From a bacterium (lineage in GTDB: Bacteria; Patescibacteria; Paceibacteria; UBA9973; UBA6065), in assembly GCA_030680695.1 (NCBI GenBank), contig JAUXUT010000026.1, forward strand, positions 1-19,417: a stretch of 19,417 bases of DNA, in the 5' to 3' direction. The notes under the pieces were generated by a model. It searched no databases and had not been told where the DNA came from. It saw nothing but the letters and a program-made list of their open reading frames with translations. Positions 1 through 7,539 of this stretch are shown one piece after another. The number at the start of each line of letters is the position of its first letter. Position 1 is the first letter of the stretch. Made by a program: the position numbers and the translations under genes.

Positions 1-16
1 CGGCAGTCGCTCAAGC

Positions 17-104
17 CGCCGTACCCATATCTGGGCATACATCCTCGGCGGCGTTTTGCGAGGGAAATCCTGCGCCGGGGAAAGTGCCCAGAATGGGTAC
101 GGCG
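17..104. repeat. Imperfect inverted repeat near left edge
   Basis: Bases 17-37 and 85-104 are near-perfect reverse complements: CGCCGTACCCAT on the left pairs with ATGGGTACGGCG on the right, and CTGGGCA pairs with TGCCCAG, with a small bulge between. Each arm also contains its own short CCCA...TGGG palindrome. A competing 8-bp pairing exists between 69-76 (CCTGCGCC) and 101-108 (GGCGCAGG), so two alternative folds are possible. I see no coding potential in 1-176. It could be a mobile-element end, a structured leader or a degenerate terminator; the sequence does not decide. Confidence 0.5.
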
Positions 105-176
105 CAGGGAGCAAGTCACCTGACATGGTTTGCATGCACACGAGACCCAGCCCAGGCTTTTTTCAAAAGACTCTAA

Positions 177-288
177 TATTACAACGAGATTTCAGGGTAC
201 TACGAGACTTTAAGCCACGATTTTGACCCAAATTCGGGCTTAAAAAGGGGTCCGAAATCTCGTAGTACGGCAAAGTCTCGTTGTAATA
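177..288. repeat. MITE-like 112-bp inverted-repeat element
   Basis: The outer arms 177-189 (TATTACAACGAGA) and 276-288 (TCTCGTTGTAATA) are perfect complements. After a 7-nt poorly paired bulge, 197-207 (GTACTACGAGA) and 258-268 pair perfectly over 11 bp, and an inner pair 209-216/237-244 (TTTAAGCC/GGCTTAAA) closes a loop. The motif AC-A/T-ACGAGA-C/T-TT therefore occurs four times, twice per strand. CTAA flanks both ends (173-176 and 289-292), as expected for a 4-bp target duplication; alternatively the outermost TA could be an IS630/Tc1-type TA duplication. There is no coding capacity. A small non-autonomous element is the best reading; a structured regulatory leader is the alternative. Confidence 0.6.
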
Positions 289-294
289 CTAAGG

Positions 295-300
295 TATAAT
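295..300 (+). promoter_or_regulatory. Possible -10 box upstream of mucin-like gene
   Basis: A perfect TATAAT lies just right of the MITE-like element and 69 bases before the start codon at 370. No convincing -35 hexamer is present at 16-18 bp spacing, so this is only a candidate promoter for the downstream gene. Confidence 0.3.
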
Positions 301-369
301 AGAAATGTATTTGATAAATGACGTGGAGTTTTCAATAGTAATGGCATTGGCTACATTGGAGTTAGTGTT

Positions 370-876
370 ATGCAGCGATCTTGGCTTAAAATTGGTATGA
401 TTGTAGTCCTGCTTGTTTTTACCGGGATTCTTTGGGACAGCAGTATGGTATGGGCCAGCCCTGATCAGGCCCCCTTGCGTCAGACGGTTCCGACTCGGGT
501 CAAAACTGACACACCTGGACCGGCCACCAACACACCTGATGTAGTTCCAGCCACCAACACCCCTGGGAAAGGCGGAGCCACGTCGGCGCCCCCCACCAGC
601 GCTAATGCGTCTGCCCTTCCGACGGCAACTCAACTGCAGATCCCGACCCAGACCCAAACGGCGACGGTTACACAACCTGCGCCAACTGCTACGCGGTCAA
701 CTTCCACAGCTACGCCGCTGAAGTTGACGACCACATCAGTTTTATCAACAGCAACGCCTGTCCCGCAACCATCAAGAACTACTGATGGGAATGTGCCCGT
801 CATGGCGATTGGCGGCATTATGGTACTCATCCTCGGTGCGCTTGTTTTTGCGTTACGGCGGAGACGCTCGCGTTGA
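370..876 (+). CDS. Exported Thr/Pro-rich mucin-like protein, C-terminal anchor
   Basis: The 168-residue product has a signal peptide (about residues 1-29: two basic residues, a hydrophobic core, then V-W-A before S-P). A long low-complexity segment follows (about 30-140), dominated by Thr, Pro, Ala and Ser with T-A-T-P and T-N-T-P units. A hydrophobic helix (about 143-162) and an RRRRSR tail end the protein. This is the layout of a surface stalk or anchored mucin-like protein, and the Thr/Ser/Pro tract is a plausible O-glycosylation acceptor. No LPxTG motif precedes the helix, so sortase processing is not supported. The start fits a GGAG Shine-Dalgarno about nine bases upstream. There is no recognisable enzymatic domain. 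Function is unknown; proximity to glycosyltransferase genes is the only hint. Confidence 0.75.
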   Translation: MQRSWLKIGMIVVLLVFTGILWDSSMVWASPDQAPLRQTVPTRVKTDTPGPATNTPDVVPATNTPGKGGATSAPPTSANASALPTATQLQIPTQTQTATVTQPAPTATRSTSTATPLKLTTTSVLSTATPVPQPSRTTDGNVPVMAIGGIMVLILGALVFALRRRRSR

Positions 877-911
877 CCAAAAGCCTCTCGATAAAAAGAA
901 ATGAATAGTTC

Positions 912-1106
912 GACAATGTCAGATTAAGACTGAAAGCAAAGTACCAAACCACAAAGGGTACGAAGTAACACAAAGGAAACTTTCGCGTTTAGCCTTTTGC
1001 CCTCCTTTGTGCCCCTTTGCCTGCACCGCCGTTCGCTGCGCGAAGACGCAGTGTAGCAGGCACGCGTGTGGACTTTGTGGTAAAGGTTTTGAAATGTGAC
1101 ATTGTC
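912..1106. repeat. Nested palindromic intergenic element
   Basis: The spacer is built of nested inverted repeats: 912-921 (GACAATGTCA) with 1097-1106, 948-956 (ACCACAAAG) with 1073-1081, 1018-1024 (TGCCTGC) with 1056-1062, and 1036-1040 (CTGCG) with 1047-1051. ACAAAGG-type words recur at about 951 and 971 and inverted (CCTTTGTG) near 1004, resembling the dispersed CACAAAG repeats I know from many bacterial genomes. It has no coding potential in context. It may be a palindromic repetitive element or a folded leader for the gene at 1136. Confidence 0.5.
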
Positions 1107-1135
1107 AAAATAGAAAGTCTTTAAGGAGCAAGAAA

Positions 1136-2476
1136 ATGACACATAGGCGTATGATGATTGTGACAGGAGTATCCATACTGTTCCTGGCTCTTTTGACATG
1201 GCACTACTTTCCCGTTCACGCGAATGACAACGCGATGACCGTAAATCTAGACCCGCCTACGAATCAGATATTCCTGCCGCTTGTGTTGAAAAACTATGTC
1301 GCGCCAGACCCCCTTTGGCGGTTTGGAGCTGCAAAAACGCGGCGTGGGTTGACCAGTTACGATTCCTACGGCATGGCCTCCATGCGCTTTGGGTGGTACG
1401 TGGATTTTACCGTTACTGCGAATCCCTCCACGCCCTATGGGATGGAGTACGTTCCCACAGTGCGGATCAAGCAGCTGAAAGTGACTGGCGGCGGTTCCGA
1501 TACAAATTGCTGTGTCACTTGTGCTTATAAGACGCCTTACGAATATAGTGTGTCGCCGAGCGTAAGCCAGATTCAATCCGTAGCATCCAGTCACCCTGGA
1601 ATGACATGGTTAATTGGAAATGAGATGGATCGCGTGGATTATGGTTCCGGTTCCGGTTGCGGACACCAAGATGAAATGCTGCCTGAACTCTATGCGCAAG
1701 CCTACCATGATTTGTATTCCGCGATCAAGAGCGCGGATTCCACAGCCCAGGTGGCTATCGGCGGCATGGTCGAGTTCACTGACTTGCGCAGCCAATATCT
1801 TGATCGGGTCTGGGCTGAATACTCTCGCTTGTCTACCTTGTATAACTGGGATAGTCCGACGATGCCGGTGGATATCTGGAATATCCATCTTTATGTGCTG
1901 CAGGAAGTGAAAGGCAGTTGGGGAGCAGATATTCCCCCGGGATTTAATGAGACGAGCGGCGAGCTATACACAATTTTGGACAACAAGGACTTTACAAAGG
2001 CCTGGGCGCAAATCGTATCACTTCGAACGTGGATGCAAGAGCATGGGCAACAAAACAAGCCGCTCATCATTACTGAGTACGGCGTTCTTTGGCCAGCCTG
2101 GCTCTATTGCGATGACTACCCAGACACATCGGGATGCCCATTCACGCCAGAACAGGTGCGTGATAGCTTTATGTACCCTTCATTCGACGCTTTCCTGAAC
2201 CAGACCGATGCAAACATCGGCTATCCTGCCGATGGGTATCGTCTTGTTCAACGTTGGAATTGGTTCAGTGTTGATTATGATCTCGGTAACTGTGGAGACT
2301 ACAGCGGAACATTCTACTTCAACGAGTATCTTGGTGGGTCTCTGTTCAATTCTGGGTTACCACTATCAGATCCTAATTGCCTGCCCCCGCCTGAGGGGAT
2401 AACTTCTCTGGGAACCTTTTGGAAGCAATATGTGCAAAACCTCCCAGTAGGTTCTACAAAGCCGTATGCACCATAG
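1136..2476 (+). CDS. Secreted clan GH-A-like glycoside hydrolase
   Basis: The 446-residue protein has a signal peptide (about 1-30, ending in VHA-N) and then FLPLVLKN (46-53), a motif I associate with exported Chloroflexota proteins. The rest resembles a (beta/alpha)8 glycosidase: W-L-I-G-N-E-M-D places E163 as the likely acid/base, and I-I-T-E-Y-G places E314 as the likely nucleophile, the two-glutamate arrangement of clan GH-A. Other barrel-like segments are VAIGGM and DIWNIHLY. Cysteines cluster (N-C-C-V-T-C; Y-C-D-D-Y...G-C-P), suggesting disulfides outside the cell. The start has a strong AAGGAG seven bases upstream. GH family and substrate cannot be fixed; trimming or remodelling of the locus glycan is inferred from context only. 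Confidence 0.7.
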   Translation: MTHRRMMIVTGVSILFLALLTWHYFPVHANDNAMTVNLDPPTNQIFLPLVLKNYVAPDPLWRFGAAKTRRGLTSYDSYGMASMRFGWYVDFTVTANPSTPYGMEYVPTVRIKQLKVTGGGSDTNCCVTCAYKTPYEYSVSPSVSQIQSVASSHPGMTWLIGNEMDRVDYGSGSGCGHQDEMLPELYAQAYHDLYSAIKSADSTAQVAIGGMVEFTDLRSQYLDRVWAEYSRLSTLYNWDSPTMPVDIWNIHLYVLQEVKGSWGADIPPGFNETSGELYTILDNKDFTKAWAQIVSLRTWMQEHGQQNKPLIITEYGVLWPAWLYCDDYPDTSGCPFTPEQVRDSFMYPSFDAFLNQTDANIGYPADGYRLVQRWNWFSVDYDLGNCGDYSGTFYFNEYLGGSLFNSGLPLSDPNCLPPPEGITSLGTFWKQYVQNLPVGSTKPYAP

Positions 2477-2799
2477 GCGCTTTGAGGCAGTGCTGAAATC
2501 TGAGACAGGTTTAGGGAGAATAAGTCCGAATACTTCTACCTACCTGGAAGATGTGCGGTCAAGTCTTGAAAGCCGTGTGGCAGGGGATGAAAACTAGGAT
2601 AGGGGTAATAGTGTTAAGGCGCTCCCCCAAAAAAAATAGGGAGTAGCAGGGCCGTTACCTACACCCTGGGCGTCATCTCCTGACCTACCACCGGACAAGT
2701 GCGGGTGCGGCTTGCACTTGTCCGGTGGTGTTTCTCGCCAATCCCACATTTGCCGGTAACCCCGGCTGTTAGCCCGCCAGAAAAGGTAATAGTAACGTA
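2477..2799. other. 323-bp non-coding spacer
   Basis: No supported gene is seen here. It carries a weak CTCCC/GGGAG hairpin around an A-run (2622-2643) and the strong stem-loop at 2687-2729, annotated separately. A 77-codon open frame on the minus strand crosses the stem-loop and has no family resemblance. Confidence 0.6.
2687..2729 (+). terminator. Perfect 16-bp stem-loop, possible terminator
   Basis: ACCACCGGACAAGTGC (2687-2702) is perfectly complementary to 2714-2729 around an 11-base GC-rich loop. On the plus strand it is followed by GTTTCTC, a short and impure T-tract, so intrinsic termination is possible but not classical. It lies about 210 bases after the glycosidase stop and 70 before the next start, and could instead be a leader structure for the GT-C gene. 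Confidence 0.45.
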
Positions 2800-4299
2800 A
2801 TGCAAAACAAGATGGCTCAACACTCATTATTATTCACAGTTATTTTGTTAGTGTTCGTAAGTTTGTTCCCACTGATTGTTGCGTATCACTATCCTGCCTT
2901 TTTGAACGACGACTCCTATATCACGCTTACTTACGCGAAAAATCTTGCCAGCGGGAATGGCTTTGTGTTCAATCACTCCCCCGCCGTTTTGGGAACGACT
3001 ACGCCGCTATTTACAATAGCCGTTGCGGGATTGGCTTTGATTTTTCCTAAAACAGATATCCCTGTTATTGCAGTATTTCTTACCGCATTCTGCTGGCTCG
3101 GTGTAACCTGGACAATCTTTTTCTTTCGCAAAGAATGGGGGTTGGAAAATTGGCAAGTATGCACGCTGGCTTTAGTTTTGATTGGGTCAGGATGGATAGG
3201 CTTTTTAGGAATGGAAGCTTATCCATTTGCTTTTCTTTTGGTCTTGTCTCTCTCTATTTTTTTGAGTGGGCGTTATTGGATAACAGGATTCATTACAGGT
3301 CTATTATTTCTTATGCGTGGAGAAGGCGTGTTGGTGTTGGCTGTACTCTCGATTGCTGTACTAACACAACATTGGGTTACAAGAAAATCCATTGATGTTG
3401 AATTGACGCGAAACATCCTGAAACTTGTAGTTGGTTTTACACTGCCCGTATTACTCTGGGCTATCTATGCTCATTTTACATTTGGGTCTTTTTTACCCAA
3501 CTCGCTTGCTGCAAAGCAGGCGCAAGGCCAAACTGGTATGTGGCGCCCCTTTTTACAACGACTAATAGAGGATTGGATGCCTTTATGGGGAAAATCATTT
3601 ACATTTGAAGTATTACCTATTATTAATTTCTGGTGGGTAATAGTGTTTATTGGATTTATTGATGTCTTACTGCGAAAACACAGGTGGTTGATTCTGGTAG
3701 GATGGATAATTCTTTACATTTCAGGATACACTTTACTCAATGTGTCGGGTTATTGGTGGTACGGATTTCCGGTTTTATTTGTCTTGAATCTGGGTTTTGG
3801 GTTGGGAATTATCACGATTGCCGAAATACTAACCAGGCACATAAAACCTCATAATCTATCTCTGGGCATAGCAGTTCTTTTTACTATCATTCTTGTTTTT
3901 GCGTTGGCAAAACCGACTTTCAACGCTGTGTTGACTTATCAGGGCGATGCAAGGGGAGAGAGTTATACAGCTTTGAGCCGATGGTTTCGTGAACATACTA
4001 ATTCTTCAGAAAGCATTGCTTTTATTGAAATAGGTTATCTCGGTTACTATACAGATAATCGGATTATCGATTTGGCTGGATTAGTTCTGCCTGATGTTGT
4101 TCCTCATATTGCGGAAGGGGATTTTGCGTGGAGTTTCTGGCAATATAAACCTGATTACTATGTCTACCTGCCAGATTTTGATTGGGCTTTAGCAGGCATT
4201 AGATCCGATCCCCGATTTGACCAACAATACCAACCTGTAGCAACCTTGCGTGGGCCGAGAGAAACCGATTTTATTATTTATGAACGTATCAGCCAGTAA
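2800..4299 (+). CDS. GT-C fold membrane glycosyltransferase
   Basis: The 499-residue protein has many hydrophobic helices and the GT-C hallmark of an acidic pair in the first extracytoplasmic loop: F-L-N-D-D-S-Y-I at 35-41, followed by N-G-F-V-F-N and G-T-T-T-P-L (65-70), which is conserved in family-39-like and AftB-like enzymes. The C-terminal soluble segment contains G-Y-L-G-Y-Y-T-D and I-I-D-L-A-G-L (from about 412), typical of these transferases. Members transfer sugars from polyprenyl-phosphate donors to acceptors on the outer face of the membrane. Donor and acceptor are unknown. Start: ATG 2800 with a weak AAGG upstream; an internal ATG four codons later is possible. The partner GT-C gene lies downstream, after a spacer of about 230 bases. 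Confidence 0.75.
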   Translation: MQNKMAQHSLLFTVILLVFVSLFPLIVAYHYPAFLNDDSYITLTYAKNLASGNGFVFNHSPAVLGTTTPLFTIAVAGLALIFPKTDIPVIAVFLTAFCWLGVTWTIFFFRKEWGLENWQVCTLALVLIGSGWIGFLGMEAYPFAFLLVLSLSIFLSGRYWITGFITGLLFLMRGEGVLVLAVLSIAVLTQHWVTRKSIDVELTRNILKLVVGFTLPVLLWAIYAHFTFGSFLPNSLAAKQAQGQTGMWRPFLQRLIEDWMPLWGKSFTFEVLPIINFWWVIVFIGFIDVLLRKHRWLILVGWIILYISGYTLLNVSGYWWYGFPVLFVLNLGFGLGIITIAEILTRHIKPHNLSLGIAVLFTIILVFALAKPTFNAVLTYQGDARGESYTALSRWFREHTNSSESIAFIEIGYLGYYTDNRIIDLAGLVLPDVVPHIAEGDFAWSFWQYKPDYYVYLPDFDWALAGIRSDPRFDQQYQPVATLRGPRETDFIIYERISQ

Positions 4300-4531
4300 G
4301 TTTTCTAAAAAACCGCCGGCTAACAACAAGTTGGTATGTCCTAAATATACGTCGTCTCCTTGCTATAACGAAAGCAATTTATCCGAAAGGTTGCGCATTT
4401 ATAGCCAGGATGCGGATGGTTGTTCTAATTGCGCTTGAGAATGATAGACAGGGAGATATTTTTTTACCCGGCCGAGATTACGTGTGCAGATTTGGTTACG
4501 GCGAACATTTATTTTCCTTGAGAAAAGCTTT

Positions 4532-6424
4532 ATGAATTTCCATCTTGCTCGTAGAGAAAAACTAGGTCTTTTATTCTTGAGTGTTCTTGCCTTGGCAGGT
4601 ATCTATTTCGGCTGGCGATTGTTTTGGTTTTTAACCGACGATGCGTTTATCTCTTTTCGATATATCAGCAACAGTATCCTAGGATATGGTTACGTCTGGA
4701 ACCCGGCACCTTTTCGCCCAGTAGAGGGATATACTAGTTTCTTATGGGTAGTTTTTCTAGACGGAGTTTGGCGTCTTTTCGGGGTTGAGCCGCCCGATTC
4801 TGCCAACGTCATTTCGTTGGTCCTTTCATGTCTCACGTTGATTGTGGGCGCGTTAATGGTACTTAGGATGGAACTGCACGGCGTACTCAAGCGATATCGC
4901 GTGTTCTTGCTGGGTTTGGTGTTTTTAGGCACCTTGACGAATCGCACATTCCTGGCTTGGACCAGTTCTGGCCTTGAGACGGCCCTTTTCAACTTACTGT
5001 TTACGCTATTTATCTATTGTGTTCTTTTTTTAAAGGTTTACAAGCGAGAATGGATATGGGGAATCGCAATTCCAACCACTTTGATCTCCCTTACGCGCCC
5101 AGATGGAATACTATTTGCAGTGGCGGCGGTGTTTTTAATTGGCGCGGCTTTTTATAAGAAGATGGTTATAAAAGAATTAGCCATTTTGGATTTCATGGCA
5201 GCCATGCCGCTTTTGATTATCCCATTTTATTTTATCTGGCGGTACTTGATGTATGGAGCCTGGCTCCCGAATACATACTTTGCAAAGGTCACTGGGCGCA
5301 TCTGGTTAGAGAGTGGCGTCCGCTATTTTTTGTCGTTTGTGATCGAATACTCTCTTTGGATTTGGTTGTTGTTATTGTTTACAGTTATCGTTTTTCGGTT
5401 GATCCAATCCCGTTTCCGTTTATCTACATTGCTCGCACTAAATGTCGGCGTTCCGCAGTTTGTATTAAATCCCGACAGACGGATAACTGAATTAGCTCAA
5501 GGCGGGAAGAAGACTCTGAAGTTAGGATGGCTCTTTGGGATAATTGCGCTAAGTGGAATGATTTCATGGTTGACCGGCCATCCTTTTTGGGCAATCTGTT
5601 TGTTAGGGGTTTTAGCAATTTGTATCCTCCTGTTGGGTATTCTTGATCTGAGCCTGACTCAGTTTGTGGTCATTTTCCTTATTTTAGTGCATCTCTTTTA
5701 TTACACAGTTATTGTTGGTGGCGATCATTTCGAGTTTCGGGTTTATAGCCACTTGATCTTGTTATTATTTATCTCGTTCATTTGGCTACTCAATGCTATC
5801 AAATTGAGCATTAAAACATCTGTATTTTTTTTGATGATACTCATTTTTTGCTCCTTGCCGATTCCTTGGACACACTGGGTTATCACCCATAAAAAAATCA
5901 CCCGACAAGAATCGGTTTTTTTGAAAGCGTCTGTTACTGATGCAATCCAACGGAAGATGTCATTTCTCCCTGAATTTGCCTTCCAATATTTAAGAGCTTA
6001 CGATGATATGCAGTTTTGGTTGATTGACCACGCCGTTTGCATGCGCCATCAGGAGCATAAAGTATTTTATCTCTATCTTGTTGATACATTGCCATCTCGC
6101 ACCCAAGGTTTGCAAATATCAGGAGATGGCTTCCCAGTTATGGTTGCTTCTTCGGTCGGCGTGATTTCCTGGGTACTGCCTCATGTTAACATTATTGATG
6201 GGTTTGGTCTGAACGACTACGTCATAGCTCGTAATATGGAATTGTCGAGTATTCAATATATGGCTCACAGCAGGAGGCCGCCCAAAGGATACGCGGAGTG
6301 TTTTTCTCCAAACGTGACTATAGATAGTAAAACTATGATCGTAACCCCGCGCTCAGTTGAGTTAACCGCCGAAAAAATCACTGCGTGTGAAAAGTATTAC
6401 GAGACGGTAGTGAGTGGGCATTAA
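4532..6424 (+). CDS. AftB-like GT-C membrane glycosyltransferase
   Basis: The protein is 630 residues from ATG 4532. An in-frame GTG at 4484 would add 16 residues, but the ATG start places the first transmembrane helix as expected for the family. L-T-D-D-A-F-I-S-F-R (D36, D37) is the GT-C acidic motif in the first loop, followed by G-Y-V-W-N-P and V-E-G-Y-T-S-F-L-W, a combination seen in the mycobacterial arabinofuranosyltransferase AftB. About ten hydrophobic helices follow, then a C-terminal soluble part with I-I-D-G-F-G-L-N-D (from about 554), also AftB-like. The resemblance supports a polyprenyl-phosphate-sugar-dependent transferase acting outside the cytoplasm; it does not show that the sugar is arabinose. 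Base composition is AT-richer than that of the next gene. Confidence 0.72.
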   Translation: MNFHLARREKLGLLFLSVLALAGIYFGWRLFWFLTDDAFISFRYISNSILGYGYVWNPAPFRPVEGYTSFLWVVFLDGVWRLFGVEPPDSANVISLVLSCLTLIVGALMVLRMELHGVLKRYRVFLLGLVFLGTLTNRTFLAWTSSGLETALFNLLFTLFIYCVLFLKVYKREWIWGIAIPTTLISLTRPDGILFAVAAVFLIGAAFYKKMVIKELAILDFMAAMPLLIIPFYFIWRYLMYGAWLPNTYFAKVTGRIWLESGVRYFLSFVIEYSLWIWLLLLFTVIVFRLIQSRFRLSTLLALNVGVPQFVLNPDRRITELAQGGKKTLKLGWLFGIIALSGMISWLTGHPFWAICLLGVLAICILLLGILDLSLTQFVVIFLILVHLFYYTVIVGGDHFEFRVYSHLILLLFISFIWLLNAIKLSIKTSVFFLMILIFCSLPIPWTHWVITHKKITRQESVFLKASVTDAIQRKMSFLPEFAFQYLRAYDDMQFWLIDHAVCMRHQEHKVFYLYLVDTLPSRTQGLQISGDGFPVMVASSVGVISWVLPHVNIIDGFGLNDYVIARNMELSSIQYMAHSRRPPKGYAECFSPNVTIDSKTMIVTPRSVELTAEKITACEKYYETVVSGH

Positions 6425-6468
6425 ATTGTCGGAAAGGCTCTTGGACCCAAGGTAGAGACTCCTGAAAG

Positions 6469-6497
6469 TTGCTCAATCGTAGCCAGAGGGATATAAT
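6469..6497 (+). promoter_or_regulatory. Sigma70-type promoter abutting start codon
   Basis: TTGCTC at 6469-6474 and TATAAT at 6492-6497 are separated by 17 bases. Transcription would begin about seven bases after the -10 box, on or next to the ATG at 6504, so the mRNA would be nearly leaderless. The only Shine-Dalgarno-like string (GAGGG, 6486-6490) is 13 bases from the ATG and overlaps the promoter. Confidence 0.4.
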
Positions 6498-6503
6498 CCT
6501 TTT

Positions 6504-7451
6504 ATGAAACTCATCATCCAAATCCCCTGCTATAACGAGGCCGAGACCCTGCCCCTTACTCTTAAAGATTTGCCGCGCGCCTTGCCGGGCATTGACGAAA
6601 TCGAGTGGCTGGTGATGGATGACGGCAGCACGGATCAAACCGCGCAAGTGGCGCGCGCCCTGGGGGTGCATCACGTCGGCCGCTTTCCCCAGCACCAGGG
6701 GCTGGGACGCGCCTTTGTCGCCGGGTTGGAACTCGCCCTGCGCGCCGGCGCGGACATTATCGTCAATACCGATGCGGACAATCAGTATGACGCCGGGTAT
6801 ATCCCCCAATTGATTGCGCCAATTCTGGAACATCGCGCCGAAATCGTAGTGGGCGATCGCGGCGTAGCCAACCTGGCGCATTTTTCGCTGCCCAAGCGGT
6901 TCTTACAGCGTATGGGTAGTTTGGTGGTGCAAAGCGCCTCTGGCCTAAGTGTGCCGGATGCGACCAGCGGGTTTCGCGCTTTTAGCCGCGAGGCGGCGCT
7001 GCGAATTACCGTTCTCAGCGATTATTCCTACACGCTGGAGACACTGATCCAGGCCGGCGCGCGCCACCTGGGGGTTGCCTACGTCCCCGTGCGCACGCGC
7101 CCGCAAACGCGCGCATCGCGCCTGATGCGCAGTATTCCCCATTACCTGGTTCAATCGGCGATAACGATTGTGCGCTCTTATGCCATGTATCAGCCCTTGC
7201 GCATTTTTCTTATACTGGGCATCGGGATGATCGCCACAGGATTTTTACCAGGGATTCGATTCTTATATTACTTTATCATCGAGCAGAGCACCGGACACGT
7301 TCAATCGTTAATCCTCTCGGCTGTTTTGCTAATCGTCGGTTTTCAGATCGTGTTGATCGGCCTGCTCGCAGACCTGATCGGCTTTAACCGTAAGATTCTA
7401 GAGGAGATACTTTATCGCCTGCGTAAGTTGGATTCGGCTAAAGATCAGTAA
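6504..7451 (+). CDS. DPM1-like polyprenyl-phosphate glycosyltransferase (GT2)
   Basis: The 315-residue protein starts directly with a GT-A domain: I-P-C-Y-N-E (7-12), M-D-D-G-S-T-D (38-44) for the nucleotide, and N-T-D-A-D-N-Q (88-94) as the DXD metal site with the D-N-Q of dolichol-phosphate mannose synthases. The D-A-T-S-G-F-R-A motif follows, as in DPM1-like enzymes. Two C-terminal helices (about 230-255 and 270-295) resemble the membrane part of bacterial members. It should move a sugar from a nucleotide donor to polyprenyl phosphate on the inner face, making a donor for GT-C enzymes such as the two encoded just upstream. The sugar is not determinable. The gene is markedly GC-richer than both neighbours. 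Confidence 0.82.
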   Translation: MKLIIQIPCYNEAETLPLTLKDLPRALPGIDEIEWLVMDDGSTDQTAQVARALGVHHVGRFPQHQGLGRAFVAGLELALRAGADIIVNTDADNQYDAGYIPQLIAPILEHRAEIVVGDRGVANLAHFSLPKRFLQRMGSLVVQSASGLSVPDATSGFRAFSREAALRITVLSDYSYTLETLIQAGARHLGVAYVPVRTRPQTRASRLMRSIPHYLVQSAITIVRSYAMYQPLRIFLILGIGMIATGFLPGIRFLYYFIIEQSTGHVQSLILSAVLLIVGFQIVLIGLLADLIGFNRKILEEILYRLRKLDSAKDQ

Positions 7452-7539
7452 CTCGACCGTCTATTTGCGGGCTGGCGGCTGGTTTTCCTGACACGGCTTT
7501 CTCTAAGATTTTGTTGACTAACTGAGGTAAGATGGGAAT

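Noticed and set aside
305..400. 31-codon open frame right after TATAAT, overlapping the mucin-like gene start
   Set aside because: No Shine-Dalgarno, no recognisable protein features, and the overlapping gene has a better start and a signal peptide.
2594..2827. Minus-strand 77-codon open frame
   Set aside because: It spans the perfect stem-loop and the GT-C start, and shows no family resemblance.
4250..4438. 62-codon plus-strand open frame past the first GT-C gene
   Set aside because: Its first part is the GT-C end read in another frame and the rest is compositionally random, with no ribosome site.
4484..4531. GTG start adding 16 residues to the second GT-C protein
   Set aside because: No Shine-Dalgarno precedes it and the extra residues are not expected in the family; ATG 4532 is preferred, though not proven.
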